A program made the translations under genes and the position numbers. Of a stretch of 64,000 bases of DNA, positions 16,499 to 26,458 are shown one piece after another. The notes beneath the pieces are model-generated. The model was not told the origin of the DNA, made no database searches, and saw only the letters and a list, made by a program, of their open reading frames with translations. This DNA comes from Deinococcus seoulensis (GTDB taxonomy: Bacteria > Deinococcota > Deinococci > Deinococcales > Deinococcaceae): the NCBI RefSeq assembly GCF_014648115.1, contig NZ_BMQM01000007.1, forward strand, positions 62,001 to 126,000, read 5' to 3'. Position 1 is the stretch's first letter, and every line of letters begins with the position of its first letter.

Positions 16499-16521
16499 CG
16501 CCCCCGCCACGTGCGGGGGCG
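16499..16521 (+). terminator. Terminator after tRNA-Trp
   Basis: CGCCCCCGC (16499-16507) pairs with GCGGGGGCG (16513-16521), followed by TGTTCATTGT, seven bases past the tRNA CCA end. Confidence 0.8.
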
Positions 16522-16548
16522 TGTTCATTGTGTCGGAACGGAGCACCC

Positions 16549-16688
16549 TGACACGGATTCCGTCTGTTTCGTTGACAACCCGGGAGAACGCCGGATTGCC
16601 AACTCCACGTCCGGAGGGGCGCCCTGCTCCTACTCGCATCCGTTCGGACCCAGCGGCTTTGTAAGCTATTCAATCGGAGTCGGTATCA
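16549..16688 (-). repeat. Dispersed inverted-end repeat, copy R4 (reverse)
   Basis: Left edge TGACACGGATTCCG, right edge CAATCGGAGTCGGTATCA. Reverse-orientation core AACTCCACGTCCGGA and CTCCTACTCGCATCCG are present, as is the GTTGACAACCCGG..CCGGATTGCC hairpin. It follows the tRNA terminator. Confidence 0.85.
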
Positions 16689-16787
16689 GAGGAATCTTGC
16701 ACTGCACCATGTCCTTCAAGTTGAGCGGCGTGAAGGTCATCCTCTCGAACTTCAGCTGAACATCCCGCCGACACGTTCTCTCTGACG

Positions 16788-16819
16788 GCAGCGCCGCCCA
16801 CATGCAGGGGCGGCGCTGC
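16788..16819 (-). terminator. Strong hairpin after cutA
   Basis: GCAGCGCCGCCC (16788-16799) pairs perfectly with GGGCGGCGCTGC (16808-16819). It lies 39 bases past the cutA stop. There is no clear U-tract on either strand. The rest of the gap 16493-16857 holds only the tRNA terminator and repeat R4. Confidence 0.65.
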
Positions 16820-16857
16820 GGCTTTGCCTGTCTGTGCGGGCCGGGGGTGTGCGCCGC

Positions 16858-17181
16858 TCAGCCTCTGGGGGGGGTGGTCAGGGCGTCTCGCAGCCACGCC
16901 TGGAATTCCGGCAGGGCGCGGTCGTATTGCAGGGCGATGATCTCCGGCACTTCGTAGGGGTGCAGGGCCTTGATGCGTGCCTCCAGGGCCGGGTACTGTT
17001 CGCCGCTGGTCTTGATCAGCAGCAGGCTCTCGGGGTCCTCGGCGACCTCGCCCTGCCAGCGGTACACGCTGAGCAGGCCGGGCACGACGTTCACGCAACC
17101 GGCGAGGTGCTCGGAGACGAGGGTGCGGGCCAGGTCATGCGCCCGTTCGGGGGGAAGGGTGACCAGAACGACGAGTGACAT
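16858..17181 (-). CDS. cutA: Divalent-cation tolerance protein CutA1
   Basis: 107 residues, the usual CutA1 size. VVLVTLPPERAHDLARTLVSEHLAGCVNV, the YRWQGEVAEDPESLLLIKTS strand region and LHPYEVPEIIALQ are characteristic. CutA1 forms ferredoxin-like trimers and binds divalent metals; its physiological role is unsettled. Hairpin terminator just downstream. Confidence 0.93.
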   Translation of the reverse strand: MSLVVLVTLPPERAHDLARTLVSEHLAGCVNVVPGLLSVYRWQGEVAEDPESLLLIKTSGEQYPALEARIKALHPYEVPEIIALQYDRALPEFQAWLRDALTTPPRG

Positions 17182-17322
17182 AGGGCCTCAGCATACTCCG
17201 GCCCTCAGCACACTCCGGCCCCCGGGCGCGCCCGGTTGGGGGGGCGGGTGGGGGTACGTGCGTGAATATTCCCGCAACCTGCCGCGCAGGCTCTCATGAG
17301 GGGCGGGTGTTAGGGTGGGGAC

Positions 17323-17772
17323 ATGCGGACCATTGTCCTGATCATCGTGCTGGTGCTGCTGGCGATTTTTGCCATGCTGAACACCAATTCATTGATGTTT
17401 CCCCACACGCTGAGCCTGGGTTTCGTGACGTACCGCGAGGTGCCGATCGGGCTGATCCTGCTGATCGTGGCGGTCGTGTGCACCCTGGTGTTCTACTTCT
17501 GGGCGGGCCTGACGGGCCTGCGGGCGCAGGCGGACAGCGCCAAGCTGCTGCGTGACATGGAGGCCCTGCGCGTGAGTCTGGATCAGCAGGAAGGCAACCG
17601 GTTCGCGCTGCTGCAGTCGCATCTGGACGAGCGGTTCCGGGCGCTGGAAGCGGCGCGTGGCGGGGCGGGCGCGGACGTGAGTGCCCTGACTGGCCGGGTG
17701 GACGCCCTGCAGAAGGACATGAACCTGCAACTGGCGCAGATGGACGATTACCTGAAAAGCAAACTCGGCTGA
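17323..17772 (+). CDS. LapA-domain (DUF1049) membrane protein with coiled-coil tail
   Basis: 149 residues. Two N-terminal hydrophobic helices, IVLIIVLVLLAIFAMLNTNS and PIGLILLIVAVVCTLVFYFW, separated by a short loop that keeps the LapA-type asparagine-phenylalanine pattern, then a cytoplasmic coiled coil (LLRDMEALRVSLDQQEGN ... LQKDMNLQLAQMDDYLKS). LapA proteins act in envelope lipid or lipopolysaccharide assembly in other bacteria; here the role is only inferred. TAGGGT lies six bases before the ATG. The TGA stop starts a CACGGACTC sequence like the repeat family edge. Confidence 0.78.
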   Translation: MRTIVLIIVLVLLAIFAMLNTNSLMFPHTLSLGFVTYREVPIGLILLIVAVVCTLVFYFWAGLTGLRAQADSAKLLRDMEALRVSLDQQEGNRFALLQSHLDERFRALEAARGGAGADVSALTGRVDALQKDMNLQLAQMDDYLKSKLG

Positions 17773-17830
17773 CACGGACTCGGCTGACACCGATTCGGCC
17801 GAGCCGGATTCGGCCTGGACGGGCCGGGTG
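17770..17830 (+). repeat. Possible decayed remnant of the inverted-end repeat (R9)
   Basis: TGACACGGACTC matches the left edge of the family for 12 bases and again includes the upstream gene's stop codon. It is followed by TGACACCGATTCGG, a second degenerate partial copy. No core is present, so it could be a remnant or chance. Confidence 0.35.
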
Positions 17831-17930
17831 CCGCCTGCTGCACCGCATTCCGTTGGACCCGGTGCAAACTCTTGCGGGGGGGACTACTAGAATGCGCGGG
17901 TAAGGATGTTTATCCGGGAGGACTCACCGA

Positions 17931-18785
17931 ATGGCGCTTGACCGATTTTTCCGCCGCCGCCGCCCACAGCAGCAGACCGGCGCGGACGTGCCCGACCTGT
18001 GGACCCAGTGCCCCAACTGCAAGGAAGGGCTGTACAACCGTGACCTGGAGGCCAGTGCCTTCGTCTGCCCCAAGTGCGGCCACCACCTGCGCCTGGACGC
18101 CTCGCAGCGCGTACAGGTGCTGCTGGACGACGGCAGCTTCGTGCAGCTGTCCGGCGCGGTGCACCCCACCGACGCCCTGGCCTTCCAGGACACCGAAAGT
18201 TACCCCGAGCGCCTGAAACGCGCGCAGAAGAAAACCGGACGCCCGGACGCGATCCTGACCGGCACCGGCGCCGTCCTGGGCGTGCCGCTCACGCTGGCCG
18301 TCATGGACTTCGCCTTCTCTGGCGGCAGCATGGGCAGCGTCGTCGGTGAGGAAATTGCCCGCGCCGCAGAGCACGCCGCCCGGCACGGCCTGCCGCTGGT
18401 CATCGTGACCGCCAGCGGCGGCGCCCGCATGCAGGAAAGTGCGCTGTCGCTGATGCAGATGGCCAAGACCACCGTCGCCCTCGAAACGCTGGCCGAGCAG
18501 GGCCTGCCGTACGTGAGCGTCCTGACCGACCCGACCACCGGCGGCGTGACCGCCAGCTTCGCCACCATCGCCGACGTGATCCTCGCCGAGCCCGGCGCGC
18601 TGATCGGCTTCGCGGGACCGCGCGTGATTCAGCAGACCATCCGCCAGAGCCTCCCCGAAGGCTTCCAGCGGGCCGAGTTCCTGCTGTCGCACGGCATGGT
18701 GGACGCCGTCGTGGACCGCCGCGAGCAGCGCGAGTACCTCGCGTCGCTGCTGGGGCTGCTGACCCGCCGGGAGGTGAGCGCGTGA
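17931..18785 (+). CDS. accD: Acetyl-CoA carboxylase carboxyltransferase subunit beta
   Basis: 284 residues. Transfers CO2 from carboxybiotin to acetyl-CoA together with AccA, giving malonyl-CoA for fatty acid synthesis. The N-terminal zinc ribbon [24 protein letters not shown] (about 25-50) and the crotonase-fold core ([44 protein letters not shown]) are intact. GGGAGG lies nine bases before the ATG and a TAGAAT box (17888-17893) is a likely -10. Its stop overlaps the accA GTG start (GTGA, 18782-18785). Confidence 0.96.
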   Translation: MALDRFFRRRRPQQQTGADVPDLWTQCPNCKEGLYNRDLEASAFVCPKCGHHLRLDASQRVQVLLDDGSFVQLSGAVHPTDALAFQDTESYPERLKRAQKKTGRPDAILTGTGAVLGVPLTLAVMDFAFSGGSMGSVVGEEIARAAEHAARHGLPLVIVTASGGARMQESALSLMQMAKTTVALETLAEQGLPYVSVLTDPTTGGVTASFATIADVILAEPGALIGFAGPRVIQQTIRQSLPEGFQRAEFLLSHGMVDAVVDRREQREYLASLLGLLTRREVSA

Positions 18786-19756
18786 CCGCTCCCATCGATA
18801 CCCTGAAGGAACTGGAGGCGCGCGTGCGTGACCTGGAAGTCACCGCGCAGCGCACCGGGCAGAACCTCGACGCGGCCATCACCCCGCTGCGCGCCGAGGT
18901 GGACCGCCTGCGCGCCGCCCAGAACCCGGCGCAGCCACCCGCCCCGAAAGCCGCCCCGACCCGCTGGGAACGGGTGCAACTGGCCCGCGCGCCCGGCCGC
19001 CCCACCGCGCTGGATTACGTGGAGCACCTGTGCACCGAGTTCACGGAACTGCACGGCGACCGCCGTTACGGCGACGACCCCGCCCTGATCGGCGGCCCGG
19101 CCCGCTGGCAGGGCGTGCCCGTCATGCTGCTGCTGCAACAGAAGGGCCGCGACACGAAAAGCAAGATCAAACGCCGCTTCGGCAGCGCCAACCCCGAAGG
19201 GTACCGCAAGGCCGTGCGCCTGATGGACCTCGCGGACAAGTTCGGGCTGCCCGTCGTGGCGCTCGTGGACACCCAGGGCGCCTACCCCGGGCTGGAAGCC
19301 GAGGAACGCGGCCAGGGCTGGGCGATTGCCGAGAGCATCCGCCGCATGCTGAACCTGCGCGTGCCGGTCGTGAACGTCGTGATCGGCGAGGGCGGTTCCG
19401 GCGGCGCGCTTGCCATCGGCGTGGGCAACCGCGTGCTGATCCAGGAGAACGCCTGGTACTCCGTGATCTCGCCCGAGGGTGCGGCCAGCATCATCTGGAA
19501 GGACGCCAGCAAGGCCCCCCTGGCCGCCGAGGCGCTGCGCCTGACCGCCCCGGACCTGCTGGAACTCGGGATCGTCGAGGAAGTCATCCCGGAACCCGAG
19601 GGCGGCGCGCACCTGAACCCCCAGCAGGCCGCCCACGCAGTCGGTGAGGCCGTGACCCGCCACCTGCGCGACCTGATGCAGCAGGCGCCCACCGACCTGA
19701 AATCCGGCCGCGCCGCCCGCTTCCGCCGCCTGGGCGCCTACACCGAAACGACCTGA
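18782..19756 (+). CDS. accA: Acetyl-CoA carboxylase carboxyltransferase subunit alpha
   Basis: 324 residues, GTG start coupled to accD. N-terminal helix [14 protein letters not shown], then the core: [89 protein letters not shown] and [15 protein letters not shown] are family signatures. It forms the carboxyltransferase with AccD. A terminator follows the stop by 15 bases. Confidence 0.96.
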   Translation: MTAPIDTLKELEARVRDLEVTAQRTGQNLDAAITPLRAEVDRLRAAQNPAQPPAPKAAPTRWERVQLARAPGRPTALDYVEHLCTEFTELHGDRRYGDDPALIGGPARWQGVPVMLLLQQKGRDTKSKIKRRFGSANPEGYRKAVRLMDLADKFGLPVVALVDTQGAYPGLEAEERGQGWAIAESIRRMLNLRVPVVNVVIGEGGSGGALAIGVGNRVLIQENAWYSVISPEGAASIIWKDASKAPLAAEALRLTAPDLLELGIVEEVIPEPEGGAHLNPQQAAHAVGEAVTRHLRDLMQQAPTDLKSGRAARFRRLGAYTETT

Positions 19757-19771
19757 CCCACTCCCGCCCGG

Positions 19772-19810
19772 CGCGGACCCGCCCCTGACCGGGCGGTCCG
19801 CGTTTGTTCT
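19772..19810 (+). terminator. Terminator of accD-accA
   Basis: CGCGGACCCGCCC (19772-19784) pairs with GGGCGGTCCGCG (19791-19802) with one bulged C, followed by TTTGTTCT. Confidence 0.85.
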
Positions 19811-19834
19811 GGCAGGGCGCGGCTATGCTCGGGC

Positions 19835-20470
19835 ATGCCTGACCTGCCCACCCTGCTCGCCTTCAGCGTCGCGGCACTGGCCCTCATCGTCATTCCCGGC
19901 CCCAGCGTGCTGTACATCGTGGCGCGCAGCCTCCACCAGGGCCGGCGCGCCGGACTGGTGTCCGCGCTGGGCGTGCAGACCGGCGGACTGGTGCACGTCC
20001 TGGCCGCCACGCTGGGCGTCTCCGCGCTCGTGCTGTCCAGCGCGCTGCTGTTCAGCGTCCTGAAATGGGCGGGGGCCGCGTACCTGATCGTGCTGGGCCT
20101 CCGCACCCTGCGCGCCCCCACCCCGGAGGCCCTGACCGTCACCGTGCCGGACGCGCCGCCCCTGACGCGGATCTACCGGCAGGGCGCGGTCGTGAACGCC
20201 CTGAACCCCAAGACCGCGCTGTTCTTCCTGGCGTTCCTGCCGCAGTTCGTGCACCCCGGTCACGGGCCGGTGTGGGCGCAGACGCTCATGCTAGGGCTGG
20301 TGTTCCTGGGCCTCGCCACGTTGAGTGACGGCGCATACGCCCTGCTGGCAGGCAGCCTGGGACAGCGCTGGCAGGGAAGTCACACCTTCGCCCGGCGGCA
20401 GCAGCAGGTGTCCGGCGGGGTGTACCTCGCGCTGGGCGTGGGTACCGCCCTGATCCCCCACGGGTCATGA
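19835..20470 (+). CDS. LysE-family amino-acid exporter
   Basis: 211 residues with five to six hydrophobic segments. LLAFSVAALALIVIPGPSVLYIVARSLHQGRRAGLVSALGVQTGG is the LysE/RhtB N-terminal signature with the conserved PGP. NALNPKTALFFLAFLPQFV is the second signature. It likely exports an amino acid or homoserine lactone-like compound. A TATGCT box ends five bases before the ATG. Its TGA stop lies in TCATGA (20465-20470), shared with the stop of the convergent HAD gene. Confidence 0.88.
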   Translation: MPDLPTLLAFSVAALALIVIPGPSVLYIVARSLHQGRRAGLVSALGVQTGGLVHVLAATLGVSALVLSSALLFSVLKWAGAAYLIVLGLRTLRAPTPEALTVTVPDAPPLTRIYRQGAVVNALNPKTALFFLAFLPQFVHPGHGPVWAQTLMLGLVFLGLATLSDGAYALLAGSLGQRWQGSHTFARRQQQVSGGVYLALGVGTALIPHGS

Positions 20471-21160
20471 GGGTCGGGGCAGGTCCGCCAGCGCCGCCAC
20501 GCTGAGCGCCGCGCCACCCGCCAGCGCCCGCTCGCGCACGCGCGGGTGCGCGTGAACGTGCCACGCGCTCAGGCCCGCCGCGACCGCGCCGCGCACGTCA
20601 TGCTCCGGACTGTCCCCCACGTACGCCCCCGACCCGGCAGGCAGACCCAGGGCGTCCAGCAGCACCCGGAAGGGCAGGGGATCGGGTTTCAACGCCCCGA
20701 CCTCGCCCGCGATGACCACCACCTCGAACACGTCCGGGAAGCAGGCCTGCACCCGCGCCCGCTGCGCCGGGCCGTCGTACGCGTTCGACAGGAGAGCCAG
20801 CCGCACCCCCGCCCCCCGCAGGTCGCGCAGCAGCTTCGCCGCGCCGGGCATGGGCACCGTCGCCGCGACCAGCGCCCGCGTGTACAGGCTCAGGTGGTCC
20901 TCCGTCAGCGTCACACCGTACGCCGCGAGCGTCCGCCCCAGCCGCTCGGTGTCCTGCCGCAGCGGATCGTCCAGTCCGGCCTCCACCCGCGCGTGGAAGG
21001 CCATGATCTCCTCGACCGCGCGTTCCTCGAACGCTGCCTGCGGCACGTCCGTGCACGCCGTGCGCCGCAGCGTGTCCAGCGCGTGAATGTCCGCCGCGAC
21101 GAAATCTGTCAGCGTGCCGTCGAAATCGAAGGCCAGGAAGCGCAGGGGGCCTGCGGTCAC
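20465..21160 (-). CDS. HAD-superfamily phosphatase
   Basis: 231 residues. All four HAD motifs are visible: FDFDGTLTD (nucleophile aspartate about 11), LLSNA, KPDPLPF and YVGDSPEHDV. A helical cap lies between motifs I and II (about 20-95). It should hydrolyse a small phosphorylated metabolite; the substrate is not evident. The start overlaps the stop of the upstream WD40 gene by four bases. Confidence 0.88.
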   Translation of the reverse strand: MTAGPLRFLAFDFDGTLTDFVAADIHALDTLRRTACTDVPQAAFEERAVEEIMAFHARVEAGLDDPLRQDTERLGRTLAAYGVTLTEDHLSLYTRALVAATVPMPGAAKLLRDLRGAGVRLALLSNAYDGPAQRARVQACFPDVFEVVVIAGEVGALKPDPLPFRVLLDALGLPAGSGAYVGDSPEHDVRGAVAAGLSAWHVHAHPRVRERALAGGAALSVAALADLPRPS

Positions 21161-22101
21161 GGGACGTTCAGGGCGCGCAGCGGTGGGTGCCAGATGCCGC
21201 CGGACAGCACGGTGCGGCCGTCCGGGCTCAGCAGGGTCTGGCCGGGTTCGGTCCCGGACACCTGCGTGCGGGGTCGGCCCGTCTGCACGTCATACAGCAC
21301 CGCGAGGCCGTTCATGTGCGCGATCAGCAGCGTCTGCCCGTCCGCGCTGAAGTTCAGGGTGACCGGGCCAGTCGCGCAGCGGCCCCGCCAGACCGTCACG
21401 TCGCACGGCGCGGTGGGGCGCGGCAGCGTCCGTGACTGCGCCGGGTCACGCAGGTTCAGCAGCCGCGCGGGGTCCACCCCGTCGGCCACCGCCAGTTGCG
21501 TGCCGTCCGGGCTGAACGCCACCGAATGGACGGTCTTCGCGAACACGTCCGGCAGGGCCGTGAACGACCATTCGCGCGTGTCGTACACGCGGCTGTCCCC
21601 ACCCTGGGTGCCCACGAACAGCCGCTGGCCGTCAGGGCTGACCCGCAGGCGGTTCACGCCCCACGTCCGCTGCGGGAGTGTACGTTCGCGCGTGGCGGTC
21701 TGCGTGTTCCAGACCTGCACGTACCCGCTGAAATTCCCGGCGTACAGCTGCGTCCCGTCTGGGCTGAGGGCCAGCACCTGCGTCCCGGCCAGCCCGTTCT
21801 GCGCGGCGGGCACCGCCACATCCTGCCCGGCCCTCCACACGTGCAGGGTGTCCGCCCGGACCCACGCGGCGACGGTCACGTCCGCGCTGAACGCCACGCC
21901 CGGCCCCGGATCGTCCACTGGCGCGGCGCGCAGCAGCTGACCGGTGCCGGTGTCCCGTACCTCCAGCCGCGTCACCCCATCGCTGGTGCTGGTGGTGACC
22001 GCGTGTCCCTGCGCGTCGAACCCGAGCAGGGACACCGGCAGACTCCAGCGGGCCGCACCGGCCTGACACAGCAGACCCAGGATCAGCAGGCAGATTCGCA
22101 T
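21157..22101 (-). CDS. Secreted or periplasmic WD40-repeat protein
   Basis: 314 residues. Short signal peptide MRICLLILGLLCQAGAARW, then repeated blades with the pattern LSPDGTQLYAG...VQVWNTQT, VSPDGQRLFVGTQ...SRVYDT, FSPDGTQLAVADG, FSADGQTLLIAH...AVLYDVQTG. About five to seven WD40-like blades would make a beta-propeller. TAGGCT lies six bases before the ATG. It forms a two-gene unit with the HAD phosphatase. Partner unknown. Confidence 0.8.
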   Translation of the reverse strand: MRICLLILGLLCQAGAARWSLPVSLLGFDAQGHAVTTSTSDGVTRLEVRDTGTGQLLRAAPVDDPGPGVAFSADVTVAAWVRADTLHVWRAGQDVAVPAAQNGLAGTQVLALSPDGTQLYAGNFSGYVQVWNTQTATRERTLPQRTWGVNRLRVSPDGQRLFVGTQGGDSRVYDTREWSFTALPDVFAKTVHSVAFSPDGTQLAVADGVDPARLLNLRDPAQSRTLPRPTAPCDVTVWRGRCATGPVTLNFSADGQTLLIAHMNGLAVLYDVQTGRPRTQVSGTEPGQTLLSPDGRTVLSGGIWHPPLRALNVP

Positions 22102-22138
22102 GGAGTCAGCCTACCCGCCCCACCTCGTGCGTGCCGCC

Positions 22139-23050
22139 TCAGCCGAGCATGTCGAGTTCCTGCACGCCGCTCAGGAACTCGCGCTGCGGGTACTCGTCCG
22201 GGTCGAAACCGCGGTCACCCTCGGCGGGTGTGACGCTCAGGGACGCGAAGTCGAACAGGGTGCGGTCCATCAGGTGGCTGGGCGTCACGCGGGTCAGGGC
22301 GCGGGCGATGTTCGTCAGGCGACCCGGATGCTCCCGCTCCCAGCCTTCGAGCATCTCGCCCACGACCTTGCGCTGAAGGTTCTCCTGGCTGCCGCAGAGG
22401 TTGCAGGGAATGATCGGGAAGGCGCGGGCCTGCGCGTAGCGGATGATGTCGGCCTCGGGCACGTACGCCAGGGGGCGGATCACGACGTTCGTGCCGTCGT
22501 CGCTCTGGAGTTTGGGCGGCATGGCCTTCAGGCGCGCGCCGAAGAACAGGTTCATGAACAGCGTTTCCAGGATGTCGTCGCGGTGGTGGCCCAGCGCGAT
22601 CTTCGTGGCGCCGATCTCGCGGGCGTGCCGGTACAGCGCGCCCCGGCGCAGGCGGCTGCACAGCGCGCAGGTGGTCTTGCCGGGCCGCGTCTTCTCCTGG
22701 ACCACGCTGTACGTGTCCTGCCGGATCAGGCTGTGCGGCACGCCCCGCTCGGTCAGGTAGCGGGGCAGCACGTCGGTCGGGAAGCCCGGCTGGCCCTGGT
22801 CGAGGTTCACGGCGATGATCTCGAACGGAATGGGCGCCTTGCGTTGCAGGTGCAGCAGCACGTCCAGCAGCGTGTAACTGTCCTTGCCGCCGGACAGGCA
22901 GACCATGACGCGGTCGCCGCTCTCGATCATGCGGTAGTCGCTGATGGCCTGCCCGGCTGCCCGGACGATCGGTTGCAGCAGGCGGGCCGTTGCGGGGGCG
23001 GTGCCCGTGTCGGGCGTGCTGGCAGGAGTGGGGGAGGCAGTGTGGGTCAT
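22139..23050 (-). CDS. ttcA: tRNA 2-thiocytidine biosynthesis protein TtcA
   Basis: 303 residues. Thiolates C32 of some tRNAs using ATP and an iron-sulfur cluster. PP-loop [14 protein letters not shown] (about 54-68), the paired cysteine motifs [10 protein letters not shown] and [11 protein letters not shown], and [14 protein letters not shown] are TtcA features. The N-terminal 25 residues are low complexity ([18 protein letters not shown]). No clear Shine-Dalgarno or TANNNT box lies next to ATG 23050, so the exact start is uncertain. The gap 23051-23344 upstream holds only divergent promoter sequence. Confidence 0.92.
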   Translation of the reverse strand: MTHTASPTPASTPDTGTAPATARLLQPIVRAAGQAISDYRMIESGDRVMVCLSGGKDSYTLLDVLLHLQRKAPIPFEIIAVNLDQGQPGFPTDVLPRYLTERGVPHSLIRQDTYSVVQEKTRPGKTTCALCSRLRRGALYRHAREIGATKIALGHHRDDILETLFMNLFFGARLKAMPPKLQSDDGTNVVIRPLAYVPEADIIRYAQARAFPIIPCNLCGSQENLQRKVVGEMLEGWEREHPGRLTNIARALTRVTPSHLMDRTLFDFASLSVTPAEGDRGFDPDEYPQREFLSGVQELDMLG

Positions 23051-23344
23051 GGTGCGTGTCGTGGTCCGTGTCGCTTCGCGGTGGGGTGCCCGCAGGTCCG
23101 TGCCAGCATGGTAAACGCTGCCGGGCGCCCGGGGGTGTACCCGCTTCCCGCCGCCGTGCGGGCGCCGCTCATCCTCTGGGCCGCTTATGCTCTGGGCTGC
23201 TCATGCTTTGGGAGGACGTGGCGGGGCCGGGGCGGGCGGCATACTGCCCGGCATGACGGCCCCCGCCGCCCGCCCCGCTCCCGACGCGCCGCAGCGTGAC
23301 CTGCGTCCGGCGGCCACCCGGCCGCAGCCGCTAGAGTGGGCCGG

Positions 23345-25813
23345 ATGAAGTTCTTCAATGTCCTGGGTGGCGTCCTGCTGATCGGCGCGGCGGGGGTGGG
23401 CGGCGTGTGGTACGCCTGGGGCCGCGACCTGCCCAGCGTGTCGGACCTGGACGTGCTGGAGTACAGCGGGCAGACCCGCGTGTACGACCGGGCGGGCAGT
23501 CTGGTGGGCACGCTGTCGCCCAGTCTCAGCAGCGGCGGCAGCGTGAACCGGAACCTGCTGAAAGCCTCGCAGATCAGCCCGTGGCTCCAGAAGGCCGTGG
23601 TGACCAGCGAGGACCGCCGCTTCTACCAGCATCACGGCGTGGATTACATCGGCATTGCGCGCGGGCTGGTCAAGGGCGTCCTGAAAAACGACCTGGAGGG
23701 CGGCAGCTCCATCACGCAGCAGGTCGTGAAGAACACCCTGCTGGCCGACCTTCAGGGCGCCCGCACCCCGGAACGCAAGTTCAAGGAGGCGATCCTGGCC
23801 TTCCAGCTGGAACGCAACTTCAACAAGGACCAGATCCTGAACGCGTACCTGAACGTCATCTACTGGGGGGACGGCGGCAGCAGCGACATCATCGGGGCGG
23901 GCGGCGCGGCGCACGCGTACTTCCGCAAGGAAGCCAGCGAACTGAACCTCGCCGAGAGCGTGTACCTGACCACCCTGATTCCCGCGCCGAACAGCCGCTA
24001 CAAGAGCTTCCAGGCGTACCGGCCCCTGATGAAGGACCTGCTGTCGCGCATGGTCGAGGACGGCCAGATCACGCAGGCCGAGGCGAACGCCGCCTGGAAG
24101 ACCCCCATCTACCCGGCCGGGTGGCGCATCGGCTGGAACGACGACGGCACGTTGCGCTCGGCCGTGCTGGAACGCCCCTCCCGCCTCGGGGAGAACCTGA
24201 CGCTGCTGGAGGGCGTGCGCCGCTACCCGAACCAGTACTACCTGCAGGCCGTCGAGAAGGAACTGCTGCCCATCATCGGCCGCAAGGCCCTGTACGCCGG
24301 GGGGCGCATCTACACCGGCATGAGTGCCCAGGCGCAGGCGGCGGCCGAGCAGGCCAGCCGGAGCGCCGACCTGCCGGACGGTGCCACCCTGGGCGCCGCC
24401 CTGGTCCGCCCGGACAGCGGCGAGGTGCTGGCGCTGGTCGGGCAGAAACTCACGGACGGCCGCCCCGGCGACTGGAACAATGCCACGCAGGCCCGGCGGC
24501 AGGTGGGCAGTTCCATCAAGCCGCTGCTGTACACCCTGGCCCTGCAAAAAGGCTGGAAGCAGAGCGACACGGTCCTCGACGCACCCATCAGCGGCACGTA
24601 CCAGCCCATGAACTACGACCGCCGCTGGACCGGCCGCTACGTGACCATGCGGTACTCGCTGGATCACAGCCTGAACCTGCCCACCGTGCGGATCGGGCAG
24701 GAACTCGGCGTGCCGACCTTCGAGGCGAAACTGCGTGAACTGGGCCTCACGCCGCCCGCCGACGGGGGCCTGTCCCTGACCATCGGCACGCTGGAAGCCA
24801 GCCCGCTGCAGATGGCCGCCGCGTACGCCACCTTCGCGAACGGCGGCCTGTACTACGCGCCCAGCCTGGTCCGCCGGGTCGAGGACCCGCGCGGCAAGGT
24901 CCTGTACGCCCGCCCCGCCCCCACGCCCCGCCGCGTCTGGGACGCCCAGACCGCCTGGCTGGGCCTGGACATGCTGCGCGGCGTCGTGAACGACCTGACG
25001 CCCGCCCAGGGAGGCCTGGCCACCCGCGCGCAGATTCCGGGCTGGCCGGTCGGCGGGAAGACCGGCACCACCAACGACATCAAGGACCTGTGGTTCGCCG
25101 GGGTGACCCCCACCGTCGCCGGGGCCGTCTGGGTGGGTCGTCAGGAGGGCGGGTCACTGCCCGCCTGGGCGTACAGCGGCGAGATTCCCACGCCCATCTG
25201 GCAACAGGCGGTCGCCGGGGCGCTCCAGGGGCAGTCGCCCGTCTCGTTCCGGGAACCGCCGGGCATCACGTACCGCGTGGTGCGGCAGGTGAACATGGCC
25301 TTCCGTGCCGATCAGGCCGATCAGGAACCCGTGGCCCGCGACGGCAGCGGCGGAACGCGCAGCGGGTTCTTCCCGCGCCGCAACACCCCCGCGCAGGCAC
25401 CCGCCCCGCAGGTGCAGGACACGCCCGGCCAGGACACGCGCGGTCAGGACCTTGCCACGCCGGACACGCCGCCCGACACGCAACCGGACAGCGCCCTGCC
25501 GGACGACCCGTCCACAGAGGTCGGCGTGCAGGACATTCCTGCCCTACCGGACGGCGGACAGGACGGCAGTGCCCAGGACGGCGCTGCCCAGAACGGGGGC
25601 GCACAGGACGCTGCGGGTCGGAGCGGTGCCGGTCAGGACGGCGCGCCCCAGCCCTTCCCGGACCCCGCCCCGCCGGAACCGCTGCCGGATTCCGACCTGC
25701 CTGCCGCGATCCCGGACCCCGCGCCGCCGGAACCGTTGCCGGACCCGGATGAACTGACCCCCCTGCCCGGCACGCCTGCCCCCTCACCGGACGAGATTCA
25801 ACCCCTGAACTGA
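23345..25813 (+). CDS. Class A penicillin-binding protein (PBP1a type) with long acidic/proline tail
   Basis: 822 residues. N-terminal membrane anchor ([21 protein letters not shown]), then GT51 glycosyltransferase ([14 protein letters not shown] with catalytic E89; [12 protein letters not shown]), then transpeptidase: SSIK (nucleophile S389), SLN (YSLDHSLN) and KTGT (GGKTGTTND). It polymerises and cross-links peptidoglycan outside the membrane. Residues about 665-822 are a low-complexity tail with repeated QDG/AQDG units and two copies of [12 protein letters not shown] 23345 is preferred to an earlier in-frame start because TAGAGT lies seven bases before it. A strong terminator follows. Confidence 0.93.
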   Translation: MKFFNVLGGVLLIGAAGVGGVWYAWGRDLPSVSDLDVLEYSGQTRVYDRAGSLVGTLSPSLSSGGSVNRNLLKASQISPWLQKAVVTSEDRRFYQHHGVDYIGIARGLVKGVLKNDLEGGSSITQQVVKNTLLADLQGARTPERKFKEAILAFQLERNFNKDQILNAYLNVIYWGDGGSSDIIGAGGAAHAYFRKEASELNLAESVYLTTLIPAPNSRYKSFQAYRPLMKDLLSRMVEDGQITQAEANAAWKTPIYPAGWRIGWNDDGTLRSAVLERPSRLGENLTLLEGVRRYPNQYYLQAVEKELLPIIGRKALYAGGRIYTGMSAQAQAAAEQASRSADLPDGATLGAALVRPDSGEVLALVGQKLTDGRPGDWNNATQARRQVGSSIKPLLYTLALQKGWKQSDTVLDAPISGTYQPMNYDRRWTGRYVTMRYSLDHSLNLPTVRIGQELGVPTFEAKLRELGLTPPADGGLSLTIGTLEASPLQMAAAYATFANGGLYYAPSLVRRVEDPRGKVLYARPAPTPRRVWDAQTAWLGLDMLRGVVNDLTPAQGGLATRAQIPGWPVGGKTGTTNDIKDLWFAGVTPTVAGAVWVGRQEGGSLPAWAYSGEIPTPIWQQAVAGALQGQSPVSFREPPGITYRVVRQVNMAFRADQADQEPVARDGSGGTRSGFFPRRNTPAQAPAPQVQDTPGQDTRGQDLATPDTPPDTQPDSALPDDPSTEVGVQDIPALPDGGQDGSAQDGAAQNGGAQDAAGRSGAGQDGAPQPFPDPAPPEPLPDSDLPAAIPDPAPPEPLPDPDELTPLPGTPAPSPDEIQPLN

Positions 25814-25832
25814 TCACCGCGCCCCTGCGGGT

Positions 25833-25875
25833 GGGCGTCACCGTGGACCACGTCTGCGGTGACGCCCTCTTCTTT
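25833..25875 (+). terminator. Terminator of the PBP gene
   Basis: GGGCGTCACCG (25833-25843) pairs perfectly with CGGTGACGCCC (25857-25867), followed by TCTTCTTT. Confidence 0.88.
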
Positions 25876-26458
25876 GCCCCCACGTCGGGCGGGATACCCC
25901 CCATTCCCCGTGTTCACAGGATGGCCTGGGGGCGGCCCTGCTGGGCCAATACCCCCTATACCCCCCACCCCCCCCGGGGTGGGCCAGACGGGCGTTCATG
26001 AGAGAGGCAGGCGCCCGGCACCGACCAGGGCGGCGTTGTTTGAACCGGATCAAAAAAACAGCGGAATGGGCGACCTGACAGGCCGCCACCACCTGCGTGC
26101 CAGATCAGGCCAGCCCACCATGAAGGCGGTCTTCATCCGTCTGTCAGTCCGTCTTACAAAACCGGAATGAAGGTGCCGGGCGCCCACTGGGACGCAGAAA
26201 AACGGATTCGGCCTCCCGTGCGGACGCCGCCTTCATGCAGCCCGGCCCGCAACTCAGAGGTAAGAACCACTGGCCTACCCTTCATGAGACGCGCGGCCAC
26301 ACCGCCGCCCACCGGCCGCCCGGCCCCCAGGCCCCGACTGCGCGCCCCCCCCGCCCGGAACCCACCGCCCCCCTCGCCGCCCACTCACTGCCCAGGCAGA
26401 CCCCACACCCTGCTGGCTCCACCCTCAGACACCCGCGCCGCAGAACCGGAGGAACACC
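25876..26458 (+). other. Long non-coding leader region before the surface-protein genes
   Basis: About 580 bases without a credible gene. It includes a C-rich stretch near 25965, a local AT-richer patch (GATCAAAAAAACAG near 26048-26061) and TACCCTTCATGAGAC near 26275, any of which could belong to a promoter. The Shine-Dalgarno GGAGG sits just before ATG 26459. I could not assign a -35/-10 pair. Confidence 0.4.

Noticed and set aside
17853..17893. A -35 box for accD
   Set aside because: TTGGAC and TTGCGG lie at spacings of 29 and 10 bases from TAGAAT; neither fits, so only the -10 is mentioned.
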